64,000 nucleotides of DNA. Source: Heterobilharzia americana (taxonomy: Eukaryota; Platyhelminthes; Trematoda; Strigeidida; Schistosomatidae). Below, one piece after another: positions 21,389 to 33,687 of the stretch. The DNA lies in contig OX104134.1 in assembly GCA_944470555.2 (NCBI GenBank), forward strand, positions 108,990,701 to 109,054,700, read 5' to 3'. The notes under the pieces were generated by a model. It was not told the DNA's origin. It saw only the letters and a program-made list of their open reading frames with translations, and did not search any database. Position 1 is the stretch's first letter, and each line of letters opens with the position of its first letter. A program made the position numbers and the translations under genes.

Positions 21389-23656
21389 AAAACACGCTTG
21401 GTTAACAGTCCACCAGCTACTAGTCAATCCTAAAACCGGACAAAGAGGGAAGGTTCGGCATAGGGCTAGCAACCTTACCCCAGAAAACCAACCAAATCGC
21501 TAAAGAAACTACAATGCACAAAGAAAATATAAAAAATAAAAATAAACTTATTCCTCGCTGGAATCGGAGAGGTGAAATGACGCCGGTTACTGAAAGCCTT
21601 CAGTAAGCCAATTGACCAATGTGTATTCGCCTCTCTCGATAAAAGCGAAAGTAAGAATGGGGAATGGAATGGAATGTCCGCACCATGTTTGAACCCAGCA
21701 AGACAGCCCAGATTGCAAAAGAGATGAGAAGGTATCACATTGAAATTCTAGGAATTTGCGAAAGCAGATGGAATGGGAGTAGACTCTCCAAACTGTCAAC
21801 TGGAGAGTCAATAATCTACTCAGATATTGTCACCCAGACGACAACCACAAGCACACTGAGTTTTCGAATGGCTATCATGATGTCCCCAAGAGCATCGAAA
21901 GCTCTCTCTCATCCAGTCAGAACCAATCTCCTCCTGCAGGATCATGACAGCAAGATTCAACTCAAAAGGAAGCAAAGTCACAATCATACAACGCAACGCT
22001 ACGCACCTACAAACGATGCATATCAGGAGAAGAAGGAGGAGTCCTACAGACAACGGCAGTCAGCACTGGACAAGACCTCAGTTGGGGACATCAAAATTTT
22101 GATGGGTGACATGAATGCCAAACTCGGAGTGGACAACACAGGGAGAGAACTAACCATGGGTCGAGAAGCACTCAGTGAAATGAAGTATGAAGATGGAGAA
22201 CTGTTTGTAGATTTCTGCGCATTCAACGATTTGGTGATTGGAGTCAGGCAGTGTATACAAACACAAGGATATTCACAAGGCAGCGACATGGACTTCAACA
22301 GACATCAGGACACACTAAAAGTCGGATCGACTTCATCTCCAATGTGAAGAAAGTGGAGACGCAGCCAGCCTACTGGACACAGGATCAGGTCAAGAAGGAG
22401 AGCAGATGTAGATTCACACACACCACTCACTATCTAGTGCGAGAAATCTACCTTGAAAATCAAGTTGAAAACCTTCAAAGAAGTTGGTGATGATAGACCA
22501 CAGTTCAAGTTCAACACGCACAACAGAAACTGAACTGAAGGATGGGACTACAAAGGACACTTTCACATCAGTCAGTCATCAGGAGAATATGGGAGACATT
22601 AGGCAATATCCCTGAATAAACCTGCGTGGAAGAACACTGGAACTCTCTGAAAGAGATGTGGAAGGAAACCTGCATAACCACATTAGGAATGAAAAAGAAG
22701 CTGCAAGACAAGGAGTGGATCTCGACGGATACATGGAAGCTGATAGAAGAAAGGAAGATGGTGAAGCAGAGGATGAACCAGTGCAACAACGTAAAGAGGA
22801 ACTGAGTACAACCTATAAAACACTACACTGGACAAAGAAGTAAAGAAGAGTGTGCGGAAAGACAAAATACACTTCTACGACACATTGGCAAGTGAAGCAG
22901 AGCAGACTGCTTACAGGTAGGAGAGACCTGACAACATTTTATCAAATAATCAGGTTACTATCTGGGAGGGAAGAGATGAACACAGATGAAACGAAAAACG
23001 TTACTGAAGGAAACTTAGTTAAGACCAAAGAGGAGAAACAAAGGAAACGATAGGCTGATCACTTCAAAATGCTCTTGAATCGACAACCACCACCACCACC
23101 ACCACCACCACCACCACCAACTGCAACTCGTCCAGAAATACCACCAGCCACCCAGCCATGGGACTATCTGTGAACGCAAGCCCTCCGACTAAAATCAAGA
23201 GTGCTGAACACCATAAAGCTACTGAAATCCTGGAAAGCAGCAGGACCAGATGGAATTCCTCCAGAAACACCGAGAACAGACGCAGAGACAACATCGAACA
23301 TGCTCACACCACTACTGCAGAAGGTCTGTAAGGAAGGAAGGAAGGAAGGAAGGATGGAAAGGTACCTGCCAACTGGTTGGAAGAAGGGATACCTTGTCAA
23401 ACTCCCACAGAAAGGAGACCTAAGTGCTTGCAAGAACTGGCGAGGAATGATGCTGCTCTCCCCCAGAAGCAAGCAAAATATTAAGCCGCATCACCCTGGA
23501 GAGACTAAATGATGCTCTGGATTCAAAACTACGACTCGGACAGGCTGGATTCAGGAAGTACAAATCATGTGTGGACCGAATTGCAACGCTACACTACGCA
23601 TCATCATAGAACAGAGTATAGAATGGCAGTCAACTAAATTCTCATTCTCAATTTCA
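21389..23656 (+). mobile_element. RTE-like retrotransposon, copy 2 (3'-truncated at an inversion)
   Basis: The leader (21,389-21,660), endonuclease frame (21,664-22,347, with MGDMNAKLG) and RT fingers (KSWKAAGPDG near 23,220) match copies 1 and 3, and copy 3 most closely. The copy stops within RT motif A, after CTCATTCTCAATTTCA at 23,656, where an inverted partner begins. A segment after 22,670 absent from copy 1 is present here. Frames are broken. Confidence 0.85.
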
Positions 23657-24350
23657 GCATCAGTGTTGAATCAGCTGACAGTCAAATTACTCCTCGGTCG
23701 ACGCTGTCAAAGGCATTTTCAAAGTCGATGAAATTGAGAATGAGAATTTAGTTGACTGCCATTCTATACTCTGTTCTATGATGATGCGTAGTGTAGCGTT
23801 GCAATTCGGTCCACACATGATTTGTACTTCCTGAATCCAGCCTGTTCGAGTCGTAGTTTTGAATCCAGAGCATCATTTAGTCTCTCCAGGGTGATGCGGC
23901 TTAATATTTTGCTTGCTTCTGGGGGAGAGCAGCATCATTCCTCGCCAGTTCTTGCAAGCACTTAGGTCTCCTTTCTGTGGGAGTTTGACAAGGTATCCCT
24001 TCTTCCAACAGTTGGCAGGTACCTTTCCATCCTTCCTTCCTTCCTTCCTTCCTTACAGACCTTCTGCAGTAGTGGTGTGAGCATGTTCGATGTTGTCTCT
24101 GCGTCTGTTCTCGGTGTTTCTGGAGGAATTCCATCTGGTCCTGCTGCTTTCCAGGATTTCAGTAGCTTTATGGTGCTCAGGACTTCCACTTTTGTTGGAG
24201 GATTTATGTTCATTTGTGGGTTGAAATATCTTTAGCGATTTGATTAGTTTTTCGGGGTAAGGTTGGTAGCCCTATGCCCAACCTTCCCCCTTTATCCGGA
24301 CATTAGACCGGCTGGTATCTATTGAAGTAGTTGACCAAGCGAGGTTGACT
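23657..24350 (-). mobile_element. Inverted, internally deleted RTE-like copy
   Basis: Read on the minus strand from 24,350, it has the element's 5' terminus (TAGCC...TCCGGATAAAG, GGGCATAGGGCTACCAACC), then jumps near 24,240 straight to INPPTKVEVLSTIKLLKSWK and the rest of the RT fingers and motif A (ending near ACTGATGC at 23,657). About 1.7 kb of endonuclease and linker is missing. Its lower 500 bp is the inverse of 23,160-23,656 and shares private variants (CTAAATTCTC, CTACGCATC) with it, so the pair forms a potential hairpin. Confidence 0.8.
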
Positions 24351-24678
24351 AATCAGCAGCTTAATATAAAAACATTTGGTTTACAGCGGATAGACAGTTC
24401 CAGAAGATTTGTTTGCACTGGCGTCCAAAGTACAAAGGGTATGTGGAGACGTTTACTTTGTGTTTCTGAAGCTCTGGCAAGACATTTTTGGAAACGGAAT
24501 TTATGTATGCAGAAGTAACTTTGCTATTCCTCGATTTAATTCACTTCTTAGTTTTTAAAATTTCCAGTTCTTAAGCCTGGATAATCTTTTAATTTTTATA
24601 ATGCTATTATGCAAGCGATTTTCGCTTGACTCAATTACGTATTTCTTATTCCGTTGCTCAATAACAACTGTTTACTCA
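24351..24678. other. No feature recognised
   Basis: AT-rich spacer between the inverted RTE copy and the Penelope-like element. It may include the latter's 3' flank. Confidence 0.4.
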
Positions 24679-25760
24679 TTACGTTATGAATTCTTTACTT
24701 CCTGACTTTACCAGCCAGGCTGGGTAGTGTTCATGGACACGTTTTACAAGCGGATGCATAGTATGGCCGATGTACTCAGCTCCACAAGAGCAATTAAACC
24801 GGTATACACACATTGATGTGGCCCAATGCATCGGCTTGTCTTTCACACATTGACCAAAAAGTTTCTTGCAGGAGAAAATTATCTGAAGGTTGGCGGCGAA
24901 GTATGTTCTGTTTAAGGATTTTGACAGTCGTTTCCTCAGGATCTCTGCAGCAATATCATTTTTGAACTCAAGATTCAACAAAAGAATATTTTTCGACTCC
25001 AAGTATCTTCGTTCAGTTTGGTGCTTTGGTTTTATATTCTTATCTATGAATCTGAGCGGGAACTCGTTTTCCGCTACGGTTTGTTGAAGTATTTTCAGTT
25101 CTGTGTCAACCATATCCTCAGTACATATTTCCCCGATCCTCAAGGAAAGTGAATGAATGAGATTTCTTTTCCTGCATAGAGGCACTGAACTCTGAAAATT
25201 AGGAAATTGTTTGTTCCACGTAGGCTTTCTTTAGATCGATCTACGAAGTGAATTAGTGTCTTTTCTTTGAAGTTGATTATCAAGGAAATGGAAGATTCAG
25301 TTTGATTCTGATTGTATAGTGAATTTGGTTGAAGGGTGGGCGTTGTTGACGATATGAAGCAAGTTTGCAAGATTCGTATTTTCATCACAAACTATAAACG
25401 TATCATCCATGTATTTTTTGTAGACATAAAGTTCATTGATTACTGATGATAATTTAGTGTTTTCCAGTCTTGCCATAAAGCGGTCAGCTAGGAGGAGTCA
25501 TAGTGGAGAACCCATCACCAAAGCATCTATCTATCTGCCTGTAGATCTCATTATTGAATATGGAGTGTACATTGAAGGTACATCGAAGGAGAAGCTCTTT
25601 TAGGTAGTGAATTGGGATACCAACATCTATGTTGACACTGAAACTGTTTGGCAGTAGTATAGTACAGATTTTTACTTTGTGTTAATTGTTTTTCCATCTT
25701 CCTACGGCCAGCTGTGATAGATATTTTTTGGAAACTTTCACACGAAACTCATCCTCCTTT
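24679..25760 (-). mobile_element. Penelope-like retroelement, RT palm to GIY-YIG end
   Basis: From 25,760 downward the minus strand reads IHYLKELLLRCTFNV and FNNEIYRQID, then a decayed MGSPL motif, LADRFMARLE and the catalytic YMDD box (about 25,400-25,414). A 168-codon open frame (25,185-24,679) carries the thumb/connector (EFPLRFIDKNIKPKH) and a GIY-YIG endonuclease with CVYRFNCSCGAEYIG at residues 126-140 and RVHEHYP at 149-155. Penelope-like elements pair such an RT with GIY-YIG. There is a stop within MGSPL (PL*) and a frame change between the RT and the 168-codon frame, and the N-terminal RT half is missing. Confidence 0.82.
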
Positions 25761-26711
25761 TTCTCACATTTCGTCTTCGTCACATCATTCGACCATTGAC
25801 ATCGTATTGTGGAGACTAGTTTTCAATTATGCTGGATCCACTACCATTGCTTTTAAGGAACCCTATTTTTGAACATATTTTACTGTGTTTATCGACTTTT
25901 TGGTCACGTTTCTATTTTTGTCCACTTTTTGTTGCCTTGCTTATTATTTTGGTCATTAAATATTACGGAGATCTAATTTCTCTTATTCATTATATGTGGG
26001 TCTACTACAATCCTCATCTGAAATTAATAAACACGGTAGTACTACTTTCTAAAAAGCAGTTTCTTACTTGTCATTGCAAATAAATTTAGTTGGTGCATAC
26101 GATAAACCATCGATAGTTTCGCTAACACAGCATAAACTTGAACTGATTATCTCTTTGTTCAGCGCTGTTGATTCCACTGACTTCTCTGAAATACTTATTA
26201 TATGCATACAGTTGAGCTAGAAACCAATATTGTTACCCTTCATTGTGGTACGGTTCTGACTGAATAGTTTGATCACCAGTGGCTTGAATCGTTTGCATAG
26301 TTTGTTTGCGATTCTCCTGACACATTAACAAAAGCGAAAGTCTTAGTTGCTGTGGTGCAGCAAGTATAGTTTTAAAAAATGTACAGATGCTTGGAAAAGC
26401 GGTCATTCACAAACAAAGTATTAGTAGGTTAAGGCAACTGTGAGCTAGCTCGTATAGCTGTATTATTACATATAAAAAACGACCCTATTAATGACATGTA
26501 GTAAGAGCTATGCCTTCTTTGGTTAGTTGCAAATCCAAGGGTTCAATAAAAGGTGATAGTTCATCTACTTTAAATTCAGGTGAAATCCTTCTGTTAGGAA
26601 GCTTACAACTGTCCCTTCAGATATCCATCTACAACTTAAGGTCACCTGAAAGGAGACGAATCTTATGGATATACTAAAATTTACAACCATCTTTACCCTA
26701 TTCATATAGTG
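25761..26711. other. No gene recognised
   Basis: AT-rich. The plus-strand open frame at 25,829-26,083 is hydrophobic and low in complexity and has no convincing coding character. Confidence 0.4.
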
Positions 26712-27320
26712 GGTTCCCTCTCATCATTTAAATTTACAGGAACTAGCTTCATCACACTAGACTCCTTAGAGAACCTAGAATACTCAGATGACATAGTCGT
26801 AGTAGTGGATTAAGTGAAGATGCTAACATGATGCAGAATCTTATGGATACTTTGTGTGACAGGAGATTTGGTAGTGTTTGACAAAAGTCTCTCATCAGTA
26901 ACACGCAAATCGTTGTCATACAACTGGTCCTCACTGGCGCCTTGTTTAGCAATAAGCAGTGAAGAGGTTGATTGCATAGACCATCTGATGAGTCAGCTCA
27001 CCTGACCTCAAAAGTCGGATCAGCTTTGGTGAGTGTCAGTCAGTGACCGATCAAATCTCTAACCGCATAGAAAAGGCTTATTTGCTTTTCACCAGCCTAT
27101 GCCATTTCTCATGACTCAGTAATATCTGGTTGATTACCTATTAAAGGTCGAGTGCATTGTGCTGAAATTCGCTCTGTCCTATAATGTGGCTGTGAAACTT
27201 GGTCGTTAAAGATAGAAGAAATAAGCAAGTCTCAGGTATTTTACCACTGTTGCTTTCGTAGGATTACGCAAATATCATGAAATCAATAGACCTGGAAATC
27301 ATAGGTCAGGGGTAGAGTTG
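26712..27320 (+). pseudogene. LINE RT relic (second non-LTR family)
   Basis: The plus strand shows LENLEYSDDIVVVVD near 26,755-26,815 (YSDD for the YADD box), KSLSYNWSSL near 26,905, and a decayed RVHHLMSQ...GSL-type segment at about 26,960-27,060. A NVAVKLGR*R*KK stretch corresponding to LYGCETW..R.ED follows near 27,190, then the histidine/cysteine-rich HRCLR region near 27,240-27,310. Many stops and shifts make this an older copy than the one at 6.5-7.3 kb. Confidence 0.6.
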
Positions 27321-28920
27321 AAGGTAAAAGAAATGGTTCAGTTCATATCAGCCGAAAAGGGTCTAGATTGAAGCAGGATTAAGAGCGGCCAGAGCAAAAC
27401 GTAGCATCACTCCATGAAGTTGGGGAATGTAAACTTCCCGGTTGAAGTCTGCATGAAAATCGAAATCGAGAGTTCGGAACTCGGCAATATAACTCAGAAC
27501 CGATCTCAAATACACAGATGCACTCAAGAAATTTTTTTAGCGGAAGCGTCATATTGACTTTCATTATTGGTTTATCCATTCTGCTTCTCTTCACATTGGA
27601 TTCACCTATTTTTGATTACTTTCTTTCTTACTTTTCTGTTCTTCATTTCGTTGCCTTTTGCCTTCATTCTCTGATACAGGGTGTGGCAAGTTGAATCGTT
27701 ATGAAGCAATATCAAGTCTCATGTTGATATTCTTCTGAATCTCGTTGGAACAAAATCAGTCAGTCAGTCTATTAAATCTTAAGACATCACGTAATTTACC
27801 AGAATATTAAATAAGTGGTCATGCACCTATGCAACGGTGTAGTCAGTCCTTGACAGAGTGGATGGAATTTGTCACATTTTTAAAGTATTTGAGATCGCTG
27901 TGGACAAATGCTTTTAAGAAGTCATGACGTGGGATCATGCCATGAATGTGATTATTAACAACACTATCTCAATTATCTACAGTTTCGAACTAACTAATAA
28001 TGCAAATTACTTTGTCAAAATCCATTCCGTTGAAGGACAGTGAAATAACAGATACAAGATACTCGTTCCTTGATTGAATGAAAAAGATTATTGGCCTCGG
28101 ATTCTTCAGAAAGCTGTTTACTAGTCTTCGAAGATTCCTATGATGGGATATGGACTCCATGACCATGAGACCGTCTGCAACTTATAGAATGATCGAAAAA
28201 ATTCGTCAAATGACTCAGTTAGCAGTCAAGCATTTTTCTGCAAATGATCAAACCTTCCACGGATCTTTTCGATATGTAACCTAATGGTTTCTTCATAAAT
28301 CCGTTAGTTTTCCCGTAGGTTTGTGTTATTTATGATAAATTAGAGTCAGTTAAAGACTGGCTTTATAGTAACATCATTTTTGCAGTTGTCGAACCCCATG
28401 AGTAGTTTATTTCCTGAGACTCACTGCATAGGTGTATTTCTGGCCTACTGGTTAGTTCAGTAACATTCTATCTACAAATGAAATCATCCACGCCCAAGAC
28501 TCCATATGAGGAGCAGCACTGGATCTCTGGGTTCCTCACTGAGGATTTAATCATCTGGTTACCAACTCAGACCACTGAAATCAAATAAGCTTAATAATGG
28601 TAAGCTGGCAGTCATCTGTGTTATTGTCGGTCTTCCGGTTGGTCCGTTGCGACATAACATATTTGCTTTGATTAGTCCCAAATTTCAGCAAAAAATATTC
28701 TCAGTGCAACCTGACCTCCAGGTATTTGGAGACTGGTTCTAATCAATAATAAAAGCCCTCATGGAATCAATACTATAGCCATGTTTAATAACACTTAAAT
28801 ACCCAAAACTTGTACGGTTATTATCCAAGAACTTCTCAGTTATGCGAACGCAGTTTGAGTTAGGGGGAAAAGCCGTTCCAGTTTTACAATATAACCTAAT
28901 AGTCAATCTTCACAAGCATC
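27321..28920. other. No gene recognised; possible LINE 3' remnant at the start
   Basis: 27,450-27,550 (NRSQ-like and CTCAAGAAATTTTT) may be the decayed 3' end of the preceding LINE. The rest shows no coding, RNA or repeat family that I can name. Confidence 0.35.
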
Positions 28921-31751
28921 AAACCACGCCCAGTTAACTAGTTCACTAGTTATTAGCCAATCCTAAACCCGGACAAAGAGGGAAGGTTGGGCATAGGGCT
29001 AGCAACCTTACCCCAGAAAACCAACCAAATCGCTAAAGAAACTACAATGCACAAAGAAAATATAAAAAATAAAAATAAACTTATTCCTCGCTGGAATCGG
29101 AGAGGTGAAATGACGCCGGTTACTGAAAGCCTTCAGTAAGCCAATTGACCAATGTGTATTCGCCTCTCTCGATAAAAGCGAAAGTAAGAATGGGGAATGG
29201 AATGGAATGTCCGCACCATGTTTGAACCCAGCAAGACAGCCCAGATTGCAAAAGAGATGAGAAGGTATCACATTGAAATTCTAGGAATTTGCGAAGCAGA
29301 TGGAATGGGAGTAGACTCTCCAAACTGTCAACTGGAGAGTCAATAATCTACTCAGATATTGTCACCCAGACGACAACCACAAGCACACTGAGTTTTCGAA
29401 TGGCTATCATGATGTCCCCAAGAGCATCGAAAGCTCTCTCTCATCCAGTCAGAACCAATCTCCTCCTGCAGGATCATGACAGCAAGATTCAACTCAAAAG
29501 GAAGCAAAGTCACAATCATACAACGCAACGCTACGCACCTACAAACGATGCATATCAGGAGAAGAAGGAGGAGTCCTACAGACAACGGCAGTCAGCACTG
29601 GACAAGACCTCAGTTGGGGACATCAAAATTTTGATGGGTGACATGAATGCCAAACTCGGAGCGGACAACACAGGGAGAGAACTAACCATGGGTCGAGAAG
29701 CACTCAGTGAAATGAAGTATGAAGATGGAGAACTGTTTGTAGATTTCTGCGCATTCAACGATTTGGTGATTGGAGTCAGGCAGTGTATACAAACACAAGG
29801 ATATTCACAAGGCAGCGACATGGACTTCAACAGACATCAGGACACACTAAAAGTCGGATCGACTTCATCTCCAATGTGAAGAAAGTGGAGACGCAGCCAG
29901 CCTACTGGACACAGGATCAGGTCAAGAAGGAGAGCAGATGTAGATTCACACACACCACTCACTATCTAGTGCGAGAAATCTACCTTGAAAATCAAGTTGA
30001 AAACCTTCAAAGAAGTTGGTGATGATAGACCACAGTTCAAGTTCAACACGCACAACAGAAACTGAACTGAAGGATGGGACTACAAAGGACACTTTCACAT
30101 CAGTCAGTCATCAGGAGAATATGGGAGACATTAGGCAATATCCTGAATAAACCTGCGTGGAAGAACACTGGAACTCTCTGAAAGAGATGTGGAAGGAAAC
30201 CTGCATAACCACATTAGGAATGAAAAAGAAGCTGCAAGACAAGGAGTGGATCTCGACGGATACATGGAAGCTGATAGAAGAAAGGAAGATGGTGAAGCAG
30301 AGGATGAACCAGTGCAACAACGTAAAGAGGAACTGAGTACAACCTATAAAACACTACACTGGACAAAGAAGTAAAGAAGAGTGTGCGGAAAGACAAAATA
30401 CACTTCTACGACACATTGGCAAGTGAAGCAGAGCAGACTGCTTACAGGTAGGAGAGACCTGACAACATTTTATCAAATAATCAGGTTACTATCTGGGAGG
30501 GAAGAGATGAACACAGATGAAACGAAAAACGTTACTGAAGGAAACTTAGTTAAGACCAAAGAGGAGAAACAAAGGAAACGATAGGCTGATCACTTCAAAA
30601 TGCTCTTGAATCGACAACCACCACCACCACCACCACCACCACCACCACCAACTGCAACTCGTCCAGAAATACCACCAGCCACCCAGCCATGGGACTATCT
30701 GTGAACGCAAGCCCTCCGACTAAAATCAAGAGTGCTGAACACCATAAAGCTACTGAAATCCTGGAAAGCAGCAGGACCAGATGGAATTCCTCCAGAAACA
30801 CCGAGAACAGACGCAGAGACAACATCGAACATGCTCACACCACTACTGCAGAAGGTCTGTAAGGAAGGAAGGAAGGAAGGAAGGATGGAAAGGTACCTGC
30901 CAACTGGTTGGAAGAAGGGATACCTTGTCAAACTCCCACAGAAAGGAGACCTAAGTGCTTGCAAGAACTGGCGAGGAATGATGCTGCTCTCCCCCAGAAG
31001 CAAGCAAAATATTAAGCCGCATCACCCTGGAGAGACTAAATGATGCTCTGGATTCAAAACTACGACTCGAACAGGCTGGATTCAGGAAGTACAAATCATG
31101 TGTGGACCAAATTGCAACGCTACACTAAGCATCATCATAGAACAGAGTATAGAATGGCAGTCAACTCAATTCTCATTCTCAATTTCATCGACTTTGAAAA
31201 TGCCTTTGACAGCGTCGACCGAGGAGTAATTTGACTGGCAGATGATTCACGACTACGGAATACCACAAACCTTTATCAACCTCATTCAACATGTATATGA
31301 CGACGCCACATGCCAAGTAATTCACAATGGGAAGTTCAGTGATGCCTTTGAAGTGAAGACAGGGGACAGGAGTAAAACAAGGCTGCCTACTATCACCCAT
31401 GATATTCCTGATTGTAGTGGACTGGATCATGCAACAAACAGTGAGGAGTGAGAAGATGGACATACGCTGGCTGGACCGATGAAAAGACCCTAGAAGAAGA
31501 TTTGGATTTCGCCGATAACTTGTATCTAATGTTATACAGACTTGAAGGTCTACAGGCGAAAACTAACAAGTTGACAGAAGAGGCTGCAAAGACAGGAATT
31601 CCTTCAGGTGGACGTAGAGAAGACAGAGGTAATGAAGATACCCAACCAACATCATCACCACCACCACCAACAACAACAACAAGAAGCTCCAATGACCATC
31701 AACGGGAGAAATCTAAAGGAAGTAGCCTCTTTCACCCTTCTAGGCAGCATC
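28921..31751 (+). mobile_element. RTE-like retrotransposon, copy 3 (runs into assembly gap)
   Basis: Same layout as copies 1 and 2: leader, endonuclease (29,190-29,880; the WNG frame restarts at 29,289 because one A is missing in GCGAAGCAGATGG), linker with (CCA)n at about 30,616-30,652, RT fingers at about 30,750, motif A FIDFENAFDSVDRG at about 31,190, an in-frame TGA, FADNLYLM near 31,510 and VEKTEVMKIPNQ at 31,608. It is truncated by the N run. Nearly identical to copy 2 over the shared 2.2 kb. Confidence 0.87.
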
Positions 31752-32251
31752 NNNNNNNNNNNNNNNNNNNNNNNNNNNNNNNNNNNNNNNNNNNNNNNNN
31801 NNNNNNNNNNNNNNNNNNNNNNNNNNNNNNNNNNNNNNNNNNNNNNNNNNNNNNNNNNNNNNNNNNNNNNNNNNNNNNNNNNNNNNNNNNNNNNNNNNNN
31901 NNNNNNNNNNNNNNNNNNNNNNNNNNNNNNNNNNNNNNNNNNNNNNNNNNNNNNNNNNNNNNNNNNNNNNNNNNNNNNNNNNNNNNNNNNNNNNNNNNNN
32001 NNNNNNNNNNNNNNNNNNNNNNNNNNNNNNNNNNNNNNNNNNNNNNNNNNNNNNNNNNNNNNNNNNNNNNNNNNNNNNNNNNNNNNNNNNNNNNNNNNNN
32101 NNNNNNNNNNNNNNNNNNNNNNNNNNNNNNNNNNNNNNNNNNNNNNNNNNNNNNNNNNNNNNNNNNNNNNNNNNNNNNNNNNNNNNNNNNNNNNNNNNNN
32201 NNNNNNNNNNNNNNNNNNNNNNNNNNNNNNNNNNNNNNNNNNNNNNNNNNN
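31752..32251. other. Assembly gap (500 N)
   Basis: Exactly 500 N. The gap separates a plus-strand RTE copy from a minus-strand LTR element, so its true length is unknown and both elements continue into it. Confidence 0.99.
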
Positions 32252-32470
32252 AATGTCTAGGATCAAAATTCTGGTCCCATATGTAGTAATAGCAGATCTA
32301 TTTGCCGCTTGTAGTACCAAAGTTGGGTTGGGATGGCGTTTTTCGGAAGGTGTGGGTGGGATCACGCTCACTTCCGCTCCAGTGTCAACCAGAAACTGAG
32401 CTCCAGTCTTCCTATCCGTCACTCGAAACAAACGACTGTGTTGTTGTACGCCGGCGACAGCAGTCGTCAC
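32252..32470 (-). pseudogene. LTR retrotransposon protease, gap-truncated
   Basis: The minus strand reads HSRLFRVTDRKTGAQF, LVDTGAEVSVIPP and a QAANRSAITTYG flap-like segment. The DTGA triad is the catalytic motif of a retrotransposon aspartic protease, which cleaves the Gag-Pol polyprotein. It overlaps the end of gag in a different frame (pol in another frame, as in many Ty3/gypsy elements). The rest of pol lies in the gap. Confidence 0.8.
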
Positions 32471-33269
32471 TGATCGCCGGCCTTTCCGTTTCCCGATGAA
32501 AAGGTTTTAAAGTCGCATGGTAACAAACAACGACGTGCTTTACTGCCAAACTTCTTGTGATACCAGCACGTTCTACTTTTAGACGCAATTCTACTCGTGG
32601 TCCTATCACGACTACGGGATCTGCTTCTACAGAACTTCGGTGACCGGTTTAACTGCAAAGCCGTCAGTTGTCCTGTAAGTATGTCTATCTTCCTCTCTAA
32701 AGAGGCCACTCGGTCGTTTTGCGTTGGCTCAGCAATACTTTCAACCGGTTTAGGCATCCTTTCGTACATACGGTCAGCGATGTCAGCCAACCTGTCAATG
32801 TCAATGTCCGCATCTCCGACAGCTAATATCTGCTGAATGCATGAAGGAAGTCTCCGCAGCCAGAGCTGGTAGAATAAACGGTTGTCTACTTTCCTATCTT
32901 TCAGCAGACTTTGCATATGTCGCTTAAGTTGTGAAGGTGTTCTGTCACCGAGGCATATGCTACTTAGTAGTTGATCGACAGCCTTCTGGTCAGATAACGA
33001 AGTAGCTTTCAGCACCTCCTGCTTCAAAACATCATAAGGTGTGTCTGGGTGGGCTTTAGTAGTGTCTCCCTTACTTGTTCAGCCACTTCTTCCGGCAAAA
33101 CAGAGCTTGTGTATCCGAACTTTGTGTTTTGTGAAGTTATATGATTGGCCATGAAGAAATGTTCTAGACGGACAAACCACAATTGCGGGTCGTTAAACTT
33201 AAAAGGAGGATTAATGGCACCCACGGACCCTAAATTCGAAAAGTCTTGATTATGAGAGTTTAAGGACAT
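32467..33269 (-). pseudogene. CsRn1-type Ty3/gypsy gag, one frameshift
   Basis: The start is MSLNSHNQDFSN at 33,269. The first part has PPFKFNDPQLWFVRLEHFF and VLPEEVAEQVRE, then a one-base frame change near 33,040 leads to LKQEVLKATSLSDQKAVDQL, GDRTPSQLKRHM and LWLRRLPSCIQQILA. A zinc-knuckle-like CWYHKKFGSKARRC...C follows (C-x3-H-x8-C-x4-C). This CHCC spacing, rather than CCHC, is characteristic of the CsRn1 clade of trematodes. Gag would form the particle that packages element RNA. The frameshift argues that this copy is inactive. Confidence 0.85.
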
Positions 33270-33440
33270 CAGTACTGGTACAGCAAAAAAAATATTTAAG
33301 AACAAGAGCAGGAAAAATACAATAAACAAGTATGTCAATGCCTACCACAAAGCAGCCAAAGAAATTCTCAGTATATATGTATATCCGTATTATATACAGT
33401 CATTAATGACCGGTTGCAGTATTCAATTGCGAGAGTTTAA

Positions 33441-33457
33441 TCACGTCGGGCTCACCA
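33441..33457 (-). promoter_or_regulatory. Primer-binding site, tRNA-Trp-like
   Basis: The minus strand reads TGGTGAGCCCGACGTGA directly after the LTR. It matches the complement of the tRNA-Trp 3' end at 16 of 17 positions; CsRn1-type elements prime with tRNA-Trp. Confidence 0.75.
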
Positions 33458-33687
33458 GTTTGTCGAGCTCTGAAATCTGACTCCAAATTTTATATACGTG
33501 TCCAGATACACTATCGCCTATTTATAATTCCCGACACTGCTGATCCACCTGCGTCAGACAGCGTAAATATCAGGAGTTAACGCGAAGTATATATCAGGAT
33601 GTTGTATTAGTCAACGAGCGAGCAAAACGTCTTTTTCAGTACAACTAAACAAAAAGTTTTCAATGAGTTGTTACATACATCAACACA
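33458..33687 (-). repeat. 5' LTR of the CsRn1-type element
   Basis: About 230 bp between the Penelope-like relic and the primer-binding site. It begins TGTGTTG or TGTTGATG at about 33,685-33,687 and ends near CGACAAAC. A TATAAATA promoter-like box lies near 33,515-33,528. The exact ends are uncertain because the 3' LTR is not in the assembled sequence. Confidence 0.65.

Noticed and set aside
31448..32470. Long open frames of 263-271 codons
   Set aside because: They are mostly runs of X across the 500-N gap; only short flanking parts are real sequence, from two different elements.
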